The notes: generated by a model from the sequence alone, not told the origin. Positions 34,002 through 43,558 are shown, counted from the first letter of the stretch. The stretch is 64,000 nucleotides of DNA from G965230065 sp965230065 (GCA_965230065.1 OZ245942.1:434001-498000), one strand, 5' to 3'. Program-made: numbers and translations.

Positions 34002-34156
34002 ACGCAAAAGTTTGATTTGACAGGGTGTTTTTTGAATTACTGTTTACCATAAACAACTAAAGAAGAATCGTTAAAAGAACTGAAAAGTGGTAAAATGCCC
34101 CTATGATTGTAATTTCAGATTTATTAAATTAGATGTAAAATATTAATTTTCTGGCA

Positions 34157-34717
34157 ATGAGTTATTCTCCAACACTAAAATTGATAAATACAGACGAATA
34201 CTACCGCATGGGCGAAGTGGGTATTCTTACAGAAAAAGACCGGGTAGAGTTAATACATGGAAAAATATTGGAAATGAGTCCTATTGGAAGTAAAGATGCA
34301 GCAACCGTTGACCGCATCAGTAATGTTCTCAAAGAATATTTAAGTAAAGATGCTATTGTAAGAATCCAAAACCCAGTCCACATTAGTGATTTATCTGAAC
34401 CACAGCCCGATATTGCTATTTTAAAACCTGTCGACCATTATTATGCACAGCAGCATCCCCGTCCCGAAGATATTTTACTGATCGTGGAAGTAGCCGATAC
34501 CTCCTTAGCGTATGACCGGGAGGTGAAAATACCTTTGTATGCTTCCGCAGGCATTCCGGTATATTGGTTGGTCAATTTGATTGAACAGGAAATAGAAGTT
34601 TATCACACCCCTGTTGAAAATGCTTACAAACACAGGGAACTCTGCCGAAAGGATGATGCAATTACTTTTTCTGCGTTTAACCTTGCAATAAGGATGGACG
34701 AATTATTAGGATTTTAA
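34157..34717 (+). CDS. Uma2-family putative endonuclease
   Basis: This 186-residue protein matches the Uma2/DUF820 family, a PD-(D/E)XK nuclease fold: it opens with LINTDEYYRMGEVGILTEKDRVELIHGKILEMSPIG, and the catalytic core shows SEPQPDIAILKP and ILLIVEVADTSLAYDREVKIPLYASAGIPVYWLVN. In that core the Asp of PDI, the Glu of VEV and the Lys of the VKIP helix correspond to the PD-(D/E)XK triad. It stands alone between two SusCD operons. Uma2 genes are often multicopy and spread by transfer; the biological role remains unknown. Confidence 0.9.
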   Translation: MSYSPTLKLINTDEYYRMGEVGILTEKDRVELIHGKILEMSPIGSKDAATVDRISNVLKEYLSKDAIVRIQNPVHISDLSEPQPDIAILKPVDHYYAQQHPRPEDILLIVEVADTSLAYDREVKIPLYASAGIPVYWLVNLIEQEIEVYHTPVENAYKHRELCRKDDAITFSAFNLAIRMDELLGF

Positions 34718-34745
34718 TTACCAAGAACATCTACAATGGTTTGCA

Positions 34746-34784
34746 AAAAAAAGAGGACAAGAAAAATATTCCTGCCCTCTTTTT
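34746..34784. terminator. Bidirectional terminator between Uma2 and lipoprotein genes
   Basis: A-rich AAAAGAGG pairs with CCTCTTTT around an AT-rich loop, flanked by an A-run on the left and a T-run on the right. It sits between two convergent genes and can serve both. Confidence 0.75.
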
Positions 34785-34804
34785 CAATCTTTCAGGAAAT
34801 AATC

Positions 34805-35212
34805 TTATTCCCAAACAATCTTTCTGGTTACCGCAGAAGAAGCCACATTAGGCCGTCCTAAGCTATATCCGGCATCTGCACTCAAAATTTCAAAAGTGGC
34901 TTCTCCTGCAGAAGCCGGTAAAATAAACTCAACGCTGGCGCTAAGCTTATTTTTGGGAATAACTGCTGTTCCAGAGCTTGCCAAACCCCCAGTTACTTCC
35001 CATCCTACGTTTACTTCGGAGTATATACTTTCCCGAATCCTGATAGTAACTGCAATTGTATCAGTAGGAGCAGCTTCCAGGTCAGAACCGCTGCTCAGCT
35101 CTACAAACTGAGGTAATGGATCAGTGATATCGTAGCTGTCATCTTCAAATTCTTCACAGCTAAAAGCGATAAGGCATACCGCCAAAAAGCCAATATATTT
35201 TATCATTTTCAT
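34805..35212 (-). CDS. Small beta-rich lipoprotein in SusCD operon 2
   Basis: The protein (135 aa) has a lipoprotein signal (YIGFLAVCLIAFSC, lipobox IAFSC). The mature part is beta-rich with an Ig-like or calx-beta-type pattern: AVTIRIRESIYSEVNVGWEVTGGLASSGTAVIPKNKLSASVEFILP. It is the third gene after SusC 2 and SusD 2, 18 bases past the SusD stop. It occupies the accessory-binding-protein position of the operon and probably helps substrate capture at the surface. No family name can be given. Confidence 0.75.
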   Translation of the reverse strand: MKMIKYIGFLAVCLIAFSCEEFEDDSYDITDPLPQFVELSSGSDLEAAPTDTIAVTIRIRESIYSEVNVGWEVTGGLASSGTAVIPKNKLSASVEFILPASAGEATFEILSADAGYSLGRPNVASSAVTRKIVWE

Positions 35213-35230
35213 ATTTGTCGCGTTTTAAGG

Positions 35231-36721
35231 TTATTTATCAAACCACATTTTTGTATCAAGCGGTTCTGGTTCCGGTGCACTTGTATTAGCATCAAGCTCA
35301 TCAGGTGGCAAAGCAAACCTGCGCACCAAATTAGTTGTTTGTGCTCCTTCAGGAAGCTCCAAAGCGGGTACTTCCGTTCTTCTCCAGGTAGTCCATCCCT
35401 CTACAGGCCTGATAATCAAGTCAATCCATTCTTGTTCTGCAATTACCTGTCTTGCTTCTTCTGCTGAACTAAAAGCAGGAATGCCTGCCAGGTACGCGTC
35501 AATAGTGGCTGTTTCAATATTGTAATGCATCATGGCTACACGTACACCTTCCCTCATTTTTGCCTCTGCTGCCGCGATTCCTCCGGGTGCCAGTCCACGG
35601 GCTATGGCTTCAGCCTCCAAAAACAACTGCTCCTGATGTGAGAATAACACATCGGGTGAAGCCGGCCTAACCAGCTCAACTGTACCATCAGAACCTACAG
35701 GTGCCGTGCTCAATACCCAGGATTCTGTTGGATCACCATTTCCTCCCGGGAATACGCCCATTACTTCCGCATCGGGAGAGGGGCCATCCTCAGCAGGAAA
35801 GGGCTCAAAGTATACTTTCAACCGGGGGTCATTCCTCTTTTTCATCAGTTCTACCATAGCCTCACTACCGAAATAAAAGAAGTTTTGCCCACCAGTAAAA
35901 GCATTCAATGTTTCCCAGAAAGGATTTCTGTTGCCTGATTCACTGAAAAAAGGAAAAGCGGCATTTTCAGCTACTGATGAAATCATATCCCCTTCATTGA
36001 TTAAGGCAGCAATACCGGCTGCTTTGGAAGGGTCAGCATCTACCATGGTCATCAAAGTCCTGAATTTTAACGACTTGGCAAACTTTCTCCACTTTTCCAT
36101 GTCCCCATTATAGATAAGATCATTACTACCAATGCTCAACGGGCTTTCCATGTCAATTTGGGCAAGGGCTTCATCAAGAATGGAAATTACCCCATTCAAC
36201 ACTTCTTGTTGTGGGTCAAACTTGGGGTTGGGTGAAATCAGTTCCAACGTTTCAAAATCAACATTTACCGCTTCAGAGTAAGGCACATCTCCCCACAACA
36301 CAGTGGCTGAGTAAAAAGTAAGGGCCTTGATAACTTTACATTGAGCGGCCGCGTTGTTTTGCACAGGGTCGGCACCTTCAGCCCCCTGTATCGCCAGCTC
36401 AATATTTTTGAGCATATTACGATAATATGTCCGCCAGGTATTGCCCGTAGTGAAAATACTAAAGCTGTACACTTCAGGATTGGTAAATACACTAGCCCCC
36501 AGCGAGCCTCCCCCTGACCAAAGTTGGGCCAAAGGACCACCAGCCGCGCCAAAATCAATAACCCTGTTGGTAGAGTACTGATTAATAATATTGGTAAATA
36601 ATAAAGCCGGATCGGCCGTAGACGCCGTGTTCGGGTCTGTGTTCACATCCAGCCATTCGCTTTCACAAGCCGATACGACCAGAAATACTAATACTAATGG
36701 AATATATTTAAGAATCTTCAT
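35231..36721 (-). CDS. SusD/RagB-family nutrient-binding lipoprotein 2
   Basis: This 496-residue SusD-like protein has a lipoprotein signal (YIPLVLVFLVVSAC). The mature start SEWLDVNTDPNTASTADPALLFTNIINQYSTNRVIDFGAAGG is the SusD-like 2 pattern. The TPR-like body includes CKVIKALTFYSATVLWGDVPYSEAVNVDFETL, and the C-terminal part has AEQEWIDLIIRPVEGWTTWRRTEVPALELPEG. It lies 11 bases after the SusC 2 stop in one operon. It is paralogous to SusD 1 but clearly diverged, so the two systems may bind different substrates. Confidence 0.9.
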   Translation of the reverse strand: MKILKYIPLVLVFLVVSACESEWLDVNTDPNTASTADPALLFTNIINQYSTNRVIDFGAAGGPLAQLWSGGGSLGASVFTNPEVYSFSIFTTGNTWRTYYRNMLKNIELAIQGAEGADPVQNNAAAQCKVIKALTFYSATVLWGDVPYSEAVNVDFETLELISPNPKFDPQQEVLNGVISILDEALAQIDMESPLSIGSNDLIYNGDMEKWRKFAKSLKFRTLMTMVDADPSKAAGIAALINEGDMISSVAENAAFPFFSESGNRNPFWETLNAFTGGQNFFYFGSEAMVELMKKRNDPRLKVYFEPFPAEDGPSPDAEVMGVFPGGNGDPTESWVLSTAPVGSDGTVELVRPASPDVLFSHQEQLFLEAEAIARGLAPGGIAAAEAKMREGVRVAMMHYNIETATIDAYLAGIPAFSSAEEARQVIAEQEWIDLIIRPVEGWTTWRRTEVPALELPEGAQTTNLVRRFALPPDELDANTSAPEPEPLDTKMWFDK

Positions 36722-36732
36722 AACTGTCTGTT

Positions 36733-39700
36733 TTAGAAAGTAAACCGAATGTTTGCACCAAAGCTTCTTGTAGAGGGTATACTATTAAACTCTACACCTT
36801 CTCCAATAAGGCTGGTTCCGAAAAAGTTAGTTTCCGGATCAATATGCGGTACTTCAGAATGGATCAGCCAAAGGTTGCGGGCCTCTAAACCAATGCTAAA
36901 GCTACCAAAAGGCGTATTTTCAATAACTGACTGTGGCAGTGAATAGCTCAGCGTAATTTCGCGCAGCTTCACATAAGAAGCATCAAAAATGCCACTTTCA
37001 ATAATGCTTTGAGCACTATGTGAACCCCAGAAATCCTGCATTGATCGTACCGGCACATTGTTTTCCACATACGTTTTGTTACCCTCGTCATCTTCCATTT
37101 CCAGCACGCCTTCGTCAATAAATATATTGCCCCGGTTTTCAAGGGTTTCCTCGGCCAGACCGGAAGAACGCAGGGTTCTCACTGTGTTAGAATATACTAC
37201 GCCCCCTTCCCTGATGTCAACAAGGAAACTCAGGTTAACCCCCTTGAAAGTCAGGGAGTTTTGGATACCCAACAGCCAGTCAGGGTAAACACTACCGTAC
37301 CGCTCACGCACGCCGGTTTGCCGCTCTCCGGTATTTGGGTTGATAATCAGCTCACCATCATCGTTCCTCAACCAGCCAACACCGTACATGCCAAAGCTTT
37401 GCCCGGGCTCGGCACGTACTGAAAGCCCGCTAAACCCGGATGTAAGGCCTAATTCTTCCAGCCCGTCAGCGAGTTTTTCAACAGTTTGTTTGTTCTTGCT
37501 GAAATTAAATATCAGGTCCCAGTTAAAAGCCTCATTTTTTATAGGGGAAACAGATACCAGGGCTTCAAAGCCCACGTTGGAAATTTCACCTACATTTTGG
37601 CGTTTAGACTCAAACCCGGTAGACTGGGGCAAAAGAATTGACACAATCTGGTCGGAAGTTACGGTATTATAGTAAGTAAGGTCTAACCCCAGTCTTCCGT
37701 CAAAAAGCTGCAACTCAGCCCCCACTTCGATGGTATTCTGGTTTTGGGGCTTCAGTGCGTTTCCGGGAGGAATGACATCTGTTGCCGCAAAAGCCAACTG
37801 CCCACCGTGCGGATAGGTATTGTCATTTACAAACTGAGTAAACAAGTCAGAGAGCGGAATGTAATCAAACGCTAACTGGTAAGGATCTTCATCGCTACCT
37901 ACATTGGCCCAGCTTGCCCTAACTTTACCATACGACAGAATGTTGTTGCTTATGCTGAATGCATCGGTAAAGATGAAACTGGCACTCACGCCCGGATAGA
38001 AGAAAGAATTATTATTTTCGGGCAGGGTTGAGCTCCAGTCGTTCCGTCCTGTGAGGTTTACAAAAAGAAAATCATCATAGCTAAAACCTAAATCTGCATA
38101 CACCCCATACAACCTCCTGATAGACTCGAAGTTGGTAGGCGCAGTAGATTGGGCGTTGGAGTAGTTATAAAGCAAGTCCACACTCAGGTCATTGGCTACC
38201 ACCTGTGTACGGTCAATGGTAATCTGGTTTACATTCCATCCAACAAACCCCTGAAATCCCAGTTTCTCAGTAAAGTTTTTGGTTACCGTAGCAATAAGGT
38301 CGGTATTAATTTCCCTTCTGAAAATCTCCAGGTCAGTAAACGACCCGTTCAGATTGTTAATAGTCCCTTTACGCACGATGGACCTCCTGGCTTCGGTAAA
38401 GAAATCAGTACCGACCCTTCCCATAATATTCAGCCAATCTACAGGGGTAAAGTTTAGTTGAATGTTTCCGTACACCCTTTCCACACTATTGTTGTAGGGA
38501 TTGTTTTCCACCACCCAGTAAGGGTTGTTCGTTGTGCTATTGCCATCGAGTCCAATGGCGTTTCCATTTTCATCAACCACATTGTCTTTTAGCAGGTTGC
38601 TATCTACTGTGCGGGGCATACCGTTTACCTGGCTCACCACAACATTAGGGTCGTTACTTCCCTGCCGGGGCCGTCCTTCGCCTTCGGTACGCACATAATT
38701 AAACACAGTCCGTGCACTTAGCATTTCAGAGAATTTTGATCCCGCGTTCAACGAAACCGTATTTCTTTTTAATACGTTATTCGGGACAATTCCTGCCTGG
38801 TTCAAATTGGTATATCCAAGCCTGAAGTCGGCATCTTCTTTACCACCCGATACTGCCACACTATTAATTAAGGTTTTACCTGTTTCATAAAAGTCTTTCA
38901 CATTGTCAGGATAGGCTTGCAGGGGGCGGTCATTCCCATCATAAGGAAACTGGGAGAAGCTTTCTCCCTGGGTATCGCTTATTTTTGGCCCCCAGCCATT
39001 GGTGAAGCTGTTGGAGTCAAAAACACCAAAATCACCCTGGGCATATTCGTTCTGGAAGTCGGGCAATCTCAGCGGGTTATCAAACCTGTACGAAGAGTTT
39101 ACCTCAACCTTTGCCCCGCCTTTTTTACCTTTTTTGGTGGTGATAACAATTACACCATCCCTGGCACGCTGTCCGTACAAAGCCACAGCAGAAGCCCCTT
39201 TCAGCACGTTGATTGATTCAATATCGTCGGGGTTAATATCCCCGGCACGACTTCCCACATCAGCCCCCCCGCCAATGATGTCATTTCTTGAGCCATTGTA
39301 GGCATAGTTTGAAATGGGGGATCCGTCTACCACAAATAAAGGTTGGCTGGTACCGGCCAATGAGTTGGCCCCGCGGATCTGAATGGCTACCGACCCACCG
39401 GCTGTACCCGACTGGCTGGTAATCCGAACGCCCGGTACACGCCCTGCCAATGAATTGAGTGCATTGTCAGACCGCACTTTGGTGAGTTCATCTCCATCCA
39501 CGCTGGTAACTGAATAACCAAGTTCACGTTTTTCACGCTCAATACCCAAAGCGGTTACCACCACTTCAGAAAGTTGCTGGATGTCCTGATCCAGGGCTAT
39601 GTTAATGACATCCCGCCCTCCGATTGAAACTTCTTTCTCGGAGTAGCCGATGAACGAAAAAGTAAGGACTTCCGCATCTGCAGGCACGTTCAGACGGTAG

Positions 39701-39924
39701 TTTCCGTCAATATCGGTAACAGTACCGATGGTTGTACCTTTCACGATAACATTTACACCGGGCAACGCACTGTCATCCTCAGCAGCAGTAACATTACCGG
39801 AAATCGATGTTGTTTGCGCCATTAATCCGGACGCAAAAAATAAGGTTCCTACCAGGCAGCAAAACCATATTGCGAGGTTTTTTTGATAGCCCGATGAGGA
39901 AAAGTTTGTAAAAGTGCTCCTCAT
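36733..39924 (-). CDS. SusC/RagA-family TonB-linked outer-membrane protein 2
   Basis: This 1063-residue SusC-type transporter has a signal peptide ending near GLMAQ. The CarboxypepD_reg-like domain is ISGNVTAAEDDSALPGVNVIVKGTTIGTVTDIDGNYRL, followed by LSEVVVTALGIEREKRELGYSV and a plug domain with SLAGRVPGVRITSQSGTAGGSVAIQIRGANSLAGTSQPLFVVDG and VLKGASAVALYGQRARDGVIVITTKKG. The barrel ends FGANIRFTF. It is the first gene of operon 2. The close match to SusC 1 in the N-terminal domain contrasts with barrel divergence, so the pair may have arisen by duplication with new specificity. Confidence 0.96.
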   Translation of the reverse strand: MRSTFTNFSSSGYQKNLAIWFCCLVGTLFFASGLMAQTTSISGNVTAAEDDSALPGVNVIVKGTTIGTVTDIDGNYRLNVPADAEVLTFSFIGYSEKEVSIGGRDVINIALDQDIQQLSEVVVTALGIEREKRELGYSVTSVDGDELTKVRSDNALNSLAGRVPGVRITSQSGTAGGSVAIQIRGANSLAGTSQPLFVVDGSPISNYAYNGSRNDIIGGGADVGSRAGDINPDDIESINVLKGASAVALYGQRARDGVIVITTKKGKKGGAKVEVNSSYRFDNPLRLPDFQNEYAQGDFGVFDSNSFTNGWGPKISDTQGESFSQFPYDGNDRPLQAYPDNVKDFYETGKTLINSVAVSGGKEDADFRLGYTNLNQAGIVPNNVLKRNTVSLNAGSKFSEMLSARTVFNYVRTEGEGRPRQGSNDPNVVVSQVNGMPRTVDSNLLKDNVVDENGNAIGLDGNSTTNNPYWVVENNPYNNSVERVYGNIQLNFTPVDWLNIMGRVGTDFFTEARRSIVRKGTINNLNGSFTDLEIFRREINTDLIATVTKNFTEKLGFQGFVGWNVNQITIDRTQVVANDLSVDLLYNYSNAQSTAPTNFESIRRLYGVYADLGFSYDDFLFVNLTGRNDWSSTLPENNNSFFYPGVSASFIFTDAFSISNNILSYGKVRASWANVGSDEDPYQLAFDYIPLSDLFTQFVNDNTYPHGGQLAFAATDVIPPGNALKPQNQNTIEVGAELQLFDGRLGLDLTYYNTVTSDQIVSILLPQSTGFESKRQNVGEISNVGFEALVSVSPIKNEAFNWDLIFNFSKNKQTVEKLADGLEELGLTSGFSGLSVRAEPGQSFGMYGVGWLRNDDGELIINPNTGERQTGVRERYGSVYPDWLLGIQNSLTFKGVNLSFLVDIREGGVVYSNTVRTLRSSGLAEETLENRGNIFIDEGVLEMEDDEGNKTYVENNVPVRSMQDFWGSHSAQSIIESGIFDASYVKLREITLSYSLPQSVIENTPFGSFSIGLEARNLWLIHSEVPHIDPETNFFGTSLIGEGVEFNSIPSTRSFGANIRFTF

Positions 39925-40565
39925 AGCTTTACATTTTTAATTTGACTAATTGAACTTGTTGGTAATTCTGTAAAACTTTAACCGCCTGCCCCAAACCTTT
40001 ACTTTTGCGGACGTAACTTTATCTTATAAAAGCAATATTATCGGGCAATTAGTCTATAAAATAAGGCAAAAACCCACCAATTCAGAATAGAATTATTTCA
40101 AGATTTTGCTAAAATTAAACAGAATCCCTTTCTTAAACCTAATCTTAAATTTTTCAAAAGGCAATATTTTGGATTTATTTTTTTGCCCCAATAATCTTCT
40201 GAAAGAATAGCCAAAAAACCGATTACCCTATAAGAAGTTTCTTTTATTGGCAAATTTTTATTTTATGCCTAATAATATTTTACATTATTGTGATTTTTAA
40301 AATTTTATCGAAACCCCCTCTCTCCCGGATGGTAAGATAACAACATTAGCCCCCTTGTAATGTTTCTTTTTAAGTTAAATTTTTTTTATGAAAAAAAGTA
40401 AAGTTTTGTCTGCCTCTACCTCTTCATTATTTTTATGAAATAATATAATTTTTTCAATAAATAAGGTATGCATGCAGAGTATTTTTTAAACAAAAAAAAC
40501 CGAGGGAATAACAACCAGTATAAATGCGGACATGGGTATCCGCACTCTAGGTACAACATGAGCTA
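39925..40565. other. AT-rich intergenic region between SusC 2 and pabC
   Basis: This stretch of 641 bases, the second longest gene-free one in the window, is very AT-rich with several A- and T-runs. It should contain the SusC operon 2 promoter. A compact stem-loop (TGCGGA/TCCGCA) is at 40525-40544, just 3' of pabC. I see no credible gene, only a 16-codon open frame at 40388-40438 that looks like chance. Confidence 0.55.
40525..40544. other. Stem-loop 3' of pabC
   Basis: TGCGGA and TCCGCA pair around an 8-base loop about 20 bases past the pabC stop. In the minus direction a T-run appears only some 30 bases later, so a terminator role is possible but imperfect. Confidence 0.4.
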
Positions 40566-41159
40566 TTAAATGATATGGCTAACCGGCACTTTGGTGTCAC
40601 TAAATCCCATAAGCGCATTCATAAGCCTGGCGTGTGTAAATTTTTGCAGGTCATCTACCCTAATTTCCTGTTCATGTATGATGCCCTTATCCAGTAGTTT
40701 TTGCCGCTGCGTACCTGCCAGTAAAGGCGTGGAAGGTGTTACCCAACGGTTTCCATCAAAGAAAGCAATGTTGCTGTAAGACGTATCGGTAATATAGCCG
40801 TCCTTTATAATCAGGATGTCATCACAATTGCTCCGGTGTGTGAATAATTGGTTTAGTAATTCCCGGTTCTCAAATTTATAAGCATACTCAATGGTATCGC
40901 AATGTACCAGCTTTAAAGAGTGAATAGCTCGTATGCGGTAAGGAACAAATTCTATTTCCTCTATTTGGTCTTTATACAATACCCTGCATTTATAAATCCT
41001 TTCGTCCAACCTCTCAGGAATTTGAATTTGAGCAGATAGTTTGATGGGGTTCTTACTGCCAAAAAGGGCTGCCCGTGCCTGGTTCATCCGGGCTTCGTGA
41101 TAGGGCAGGTTTTCCAGTTTGTTATGGGATAATCGAATGCTTTCTATCAATCGGCACAT
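40566..41159 (-). CDS. pabC: Aminodeoxychorismate lyase (class IV aminotransferase)
   Basis: The product converts 4-amino-4-deoxychorismate to p-aminobenzoate and pyruvate on the way to folate. The protein (about 197 aa) shows the class IV PLP fold: ESIRLSHNKLENLPYHEARMNQARAALFG, LKLVHCDTIEYAYKFENRELL and the ITDTSYSNIAFFDGNRWVTPSTPLLAGTQRQKLLDKG stretch. The PLP Lys corresponds to the Lys of HCDTIEYAYKF, though this is less certain. The ATG at 41159 overlaps the 3' end of pabB by about 38 bases; a TTG upstream is possible. The shorter-than-usual length is common for Bacteroidota PabC-like proteins. Confidence 0.85.
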   Translation of the reverse strand: MCRLIESIRLSHNKLENLPYHEARMNQARAALFGSKNPIKLSAQIQIPERLDERIYKCRVLYKDQIEEIEFVPYRIRAIHSLKLVHCDTIEYAYKFENRELLNQLFTHRSNCDDILIIKDGYITDTSYSNIAFFDGNRWVTPSTPLLAGTQRQKLLDKGIIHEQEIRVDDLQKFTHARLMNALMGFSDTKVPVSHII

Positions 41160-42117
41160 ATACTTTGTCAATCATTTCCTGATATTCAGAAGCTGCATCA
41201 CTATTGGCCGTAATGCCGCCCCCGCTTTTATATATCAACTTATCGCCTTCCTTTTCCACAAAACGAATCATCACGGCAGAATCCAGGTTTTGTCCATCAA
41301 AATAACCGAAAACGCCCGTATAATAGCCACGTTCATAGGCTTCTACTTCTTTGATAATATCTATGGTTTTTTGCTTAGGTGCCCCACTCACCGAACCAGC
41401 CGGCAGCATGGAAAAAATGATGTCACCTATCATTTCAGGATAATTCGCAGGAAGTTGTCCTTTAATCTCAGAGCTTACCTGCAACAGGGTTTTCCCGATG
41501 GTTTCAATTTCATCTATGTATCTGAACTTTGTAACATTCACATTCCGGGCAAACCTGCTCATATCATTGCGGATCAGGTCTACAATGGTTACATGCTCTG
41601 CCATTTCTTTCGCATTCTGAAGCAGCTTCTCTTCAGCATCGGGTACAGATTTATCAATGGTTCCTTTCATCGGGTAAGAAGCGATTTCGCCATTGGTAAT
41701 CTGCACAAAAGTTTCGGGCGAGAACACCACAAACTGATTTTTGAACCACAGTTTGTATTTTGCCTGTGAAAGCAAGAAAATCTCTTTGAGCGAAAGGTTG
41801 GTTTGTACCTCGGTAGGAAAGGTAAGGTTCACTAAAAATGAGTTACCGGAATGGATGTGGCGCATCACTTTGTCAAAAGCCTGGGAATAGGCTGAAAAAC
41901 TTACAGGTTGCTTCTCCCAGCAAATTTCCTTCTCTGGCAAAGCAGGGACTTCTGAATAGTTTTTCATTTCACTCACTACAAAAAGAACTTCACTGTCATC
42001 CACTTCCGACAAAGGAATCACCACCGGTTTGCGAATGTCAAAATCGATCACGAACAGGAATGGCAAGCGGTCTTTCCCCAGCGTATTCATTTCCCAAATG
42101 GCTTGTTGCTTGTTCAT
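41122..42117 (-). CDS. pabB: Aminodeoxychorismate synthase component I
   Basis: PabB aminates chorismate to aminodeoxychorismate in folate synthesis. The protein (331 aa from the chosen ATG) has the chorismate-binding enzyme core: NSFLVNLTFPTEVQTNLSLKEIFLLSQAKYKLWF, then SYPMKGTIDKSVPDAEEKLLQNAKEMAEHVTIVDLIRNDMSRFA and MLPAGSVSGAPKQKTIDIIKEVEAYERGYYTGVFGYFDG. These are the chorismate-binding signatures. I use the ATG giving MNKQQAIW; an upstream GTG would add 29 Arg-rich residues that look untranslated. The glutaminase partner pabA is not in the window. pabC follows with overlap. Confidence 0.92.
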   Translation of the reverse strand: MNKQQAIWEMNTLGKDRLPFLFVIDFDIRKPVVIPLSEVDDSEVLFVVSEMKNYSEVPALPEKEICWEKQPVSFSAYSQAFDKVMRHIHSGNSFLVNLTFPTEVQTNLSLKEIFLLSQAKYKLWFKNQFVVFSPETFVQITNGEIASYPMKGTIDKSVPDAEEKLLQNAKEMAEHVTIVDLIRNDMSRFARNVNVTKFRYIDEIETIGKTLLQVSSEIKGQLPANYPEMIGDIIFSMLPAGSVSGAPKQKTIDIIKEVEAYERGYYTGVFGYFDGQNLDSAVMIRFVEKEGDKLIYKSGGGITANSDAASEYQEMIDKVYVPIDRKHSIIP

Positions 42118-42344
42118 GCGTTGCACTTTTGCACACCAAATCGAATGGCCGGGACGGCCCCGCCGAAGCCATTGCAATCGCCGGCGACCCGGTTTGGCGT
42201 ACACCTTTCCTACAAAGTTAGGGGCTTATTGGGTGTATCATGATATGAATTCCATTGTTTTTTATAAATTTATGCCAGCGTAAACTGGATACTGTAAGAT
42301 ATTCAGGATAGAATTGTAAACACTATTAACCTCAACCTAATTTT

Positions 42345-43457
42345 ATGAATTACCAACAAGAATTAAATACAAGCAACCGTGTTTTGATGGGCCCGGGACC
42401 CAGTAATGTACATCCCCGCGTTTTGAAAGCCATGGCCACACCCCTCATTGGCCACTTAGACCCTGAGTTTTTGGTAGTGATGGATGACATCAAGCAAATG
42501 CTGCAAAAGACCTTCCAGACAAAAAACCACCTCACTTTCGCAGTTTCGGCCCCGGGCAGTGCCGGTATGGAAACATGCCTGGTCAACTTGCTCGAGCCTG
42601 GTGACGAAGCCCTCATTTGCGTAAATGGGGTATTTGGTAACCGCATGTCCGACATTGTAGAGCGCTGCGGAGCCAAACTCATCCGCGTTGACGCACCCTG
42701 GGGCGAGCCCATCGATCCGCAACAGGTAAAAGAAGCCCTGAAAACCTGCAACCCTAAAATTGTAGCCGTTGTACATGCCGAAACCTCCACGGGTGTTTTG
42801 CAACCTTTGCAGGAAATTTCTCAGCTGGCACATGGGGCGGGGGCTTTATTTGTGGTAGACGCTGTTACCTCTTTCTGCGGTACAGCACTGAAAGTAGACG
42901 AGTGGGGGATTGATGCTATTTATACCGGAACCCAAAAGTGCCTGAGTGCGCCTCCCGGCATCTCTCCCGTGTCGTTCAGCGAAAGGGCCATTACTGCCTT
43001 AGACCAGCGAAAAACCAAAGTACAAAGCTGGTTCCTGGATCTTAATCTGGTCAAAAACTATTGGGAAGGTGCCAAAAGGGCTTATCACCATACCGCCCCC
43101 ATTTCGGCCATGTACGCCCTGCGGGAAGCTTTGCGACTGGTATTGGAAGAAGGGCTGGAGGAACGCTTTGCACGCCACCAAAAAAACCATGAACTGTTAA
43201 AGACAGGATTGGGTGAATTAGGGTTTGAATTTGTGGTAAAAGAAGGTTTCCGTCTTCCTATGCTCAATGCGGTAAAACTGCCCAACGGAGTAGACGATGC
43301 AAAAGTACGAAAGCAATTGCTGGATGAATACGACATTGAAGTAGGCGGTGGCCTGGGCGATTTTGCCGGAAAAATATGGCGCATCGGCCTGATGGGCGAA
43401 AGTTCTAACCCTAACCACGTAAACATGCTTCTGTCTGCTTTGCGGGATATTATATAA
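42345..43457 (+). CDS. Alanine/serine-glyoxylate aminotransferase family protein
   Basis: The protein (370 aa) belongs to the class V aminotransferases that transfer an amino group to glyoxylate, making glycine. It opens with the family signature RVLMGPGPSNVHPRVLKAMATPLIGHLDPEF, which includes GPGP. It then has APGSAGMETCLVNLLEPGDEALICVNGVFGNRM, HAETSTGVLQPL, the VDAVTSFCGT Asp, and the PLP lysine in YTGTQKCLSAPPG (about residue 199). The neighbouring FAD/Fe-S glycolate-type dehydrogenase makes glyoxylate, so the two genes likely work together in glycolate or serine/glycine metabolism. The amino donor (alanine or serine) cannot be fixed from sequence. Confidence 0.9.
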   Translation: MNYQQELNTSNRVLMGPGPSNVHPRVLKAMATPLIGHLDPEFLVVMDDIKQMLQKTFQTKNHLTFAVSAPGSAGMETCLVNLLEPGDEALICVNGVFGNRMSDIVERCGAKLIRVDAPWGEPIDPQQVKEALKTCNPKIVAVVHAETSTGVLQPLQEISQLAHGAGALFVVDAVTSFCGTALKVDEWGIDAIYTGTQKCLSAPPGISPVSFSERAITALDQRKTKVQSWFLDLNLVKNYWEGAKRAYHHTAPISAMYALREALRLVLEEGLEERFARHQKNHELLKTGLGELGFEFVVKEGFRLPMLNAVKLPNGVDDAKVRKQLLDEYDIEVGGGLGDFAGKIWRIGLMGESSNPNHVNMLLSALRDII

Positions 43458-43474
43458 AATGGCAACATGGTGCA

Positions 43475-43518
43475 TTGTCCGCCACTTCTTGTACAACAGC
43501 ACAAGAAGTGGCGGACAA
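43475..43518. repeat. GTCCGCCAC palindrome, copy 2
   Basis: Perfect 18-base arms (ttgtccgccacttcttgt and its complement) enclose an 8-base loop. It lies 18 bases after the aminotransferase stop codon. It is the best-preserved of the three copies in the window. Confidence 0.9.
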
Positions 43519-43558
43519 ATAGACAAATACAAGTAAAAAGCTTAAAATATCCATGCGT

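Noticed and set aside
40388..40438. Sixteen-codon ATG frame (MKKSKVLSASTSS-like) in the SusC-pabC gap
   Set aside because: It is short, AT-biased and in a low-complexity region, with no nearby gene for it to attenuate.
42118..42204. GTG-started N-terminal extension of pabB
   Set aside because: The 29 added residues are Arg-rich, not hydrophobic or conserved, and derive from a GC-rich palindromic stretch; the ATG at 42117 fits the family.
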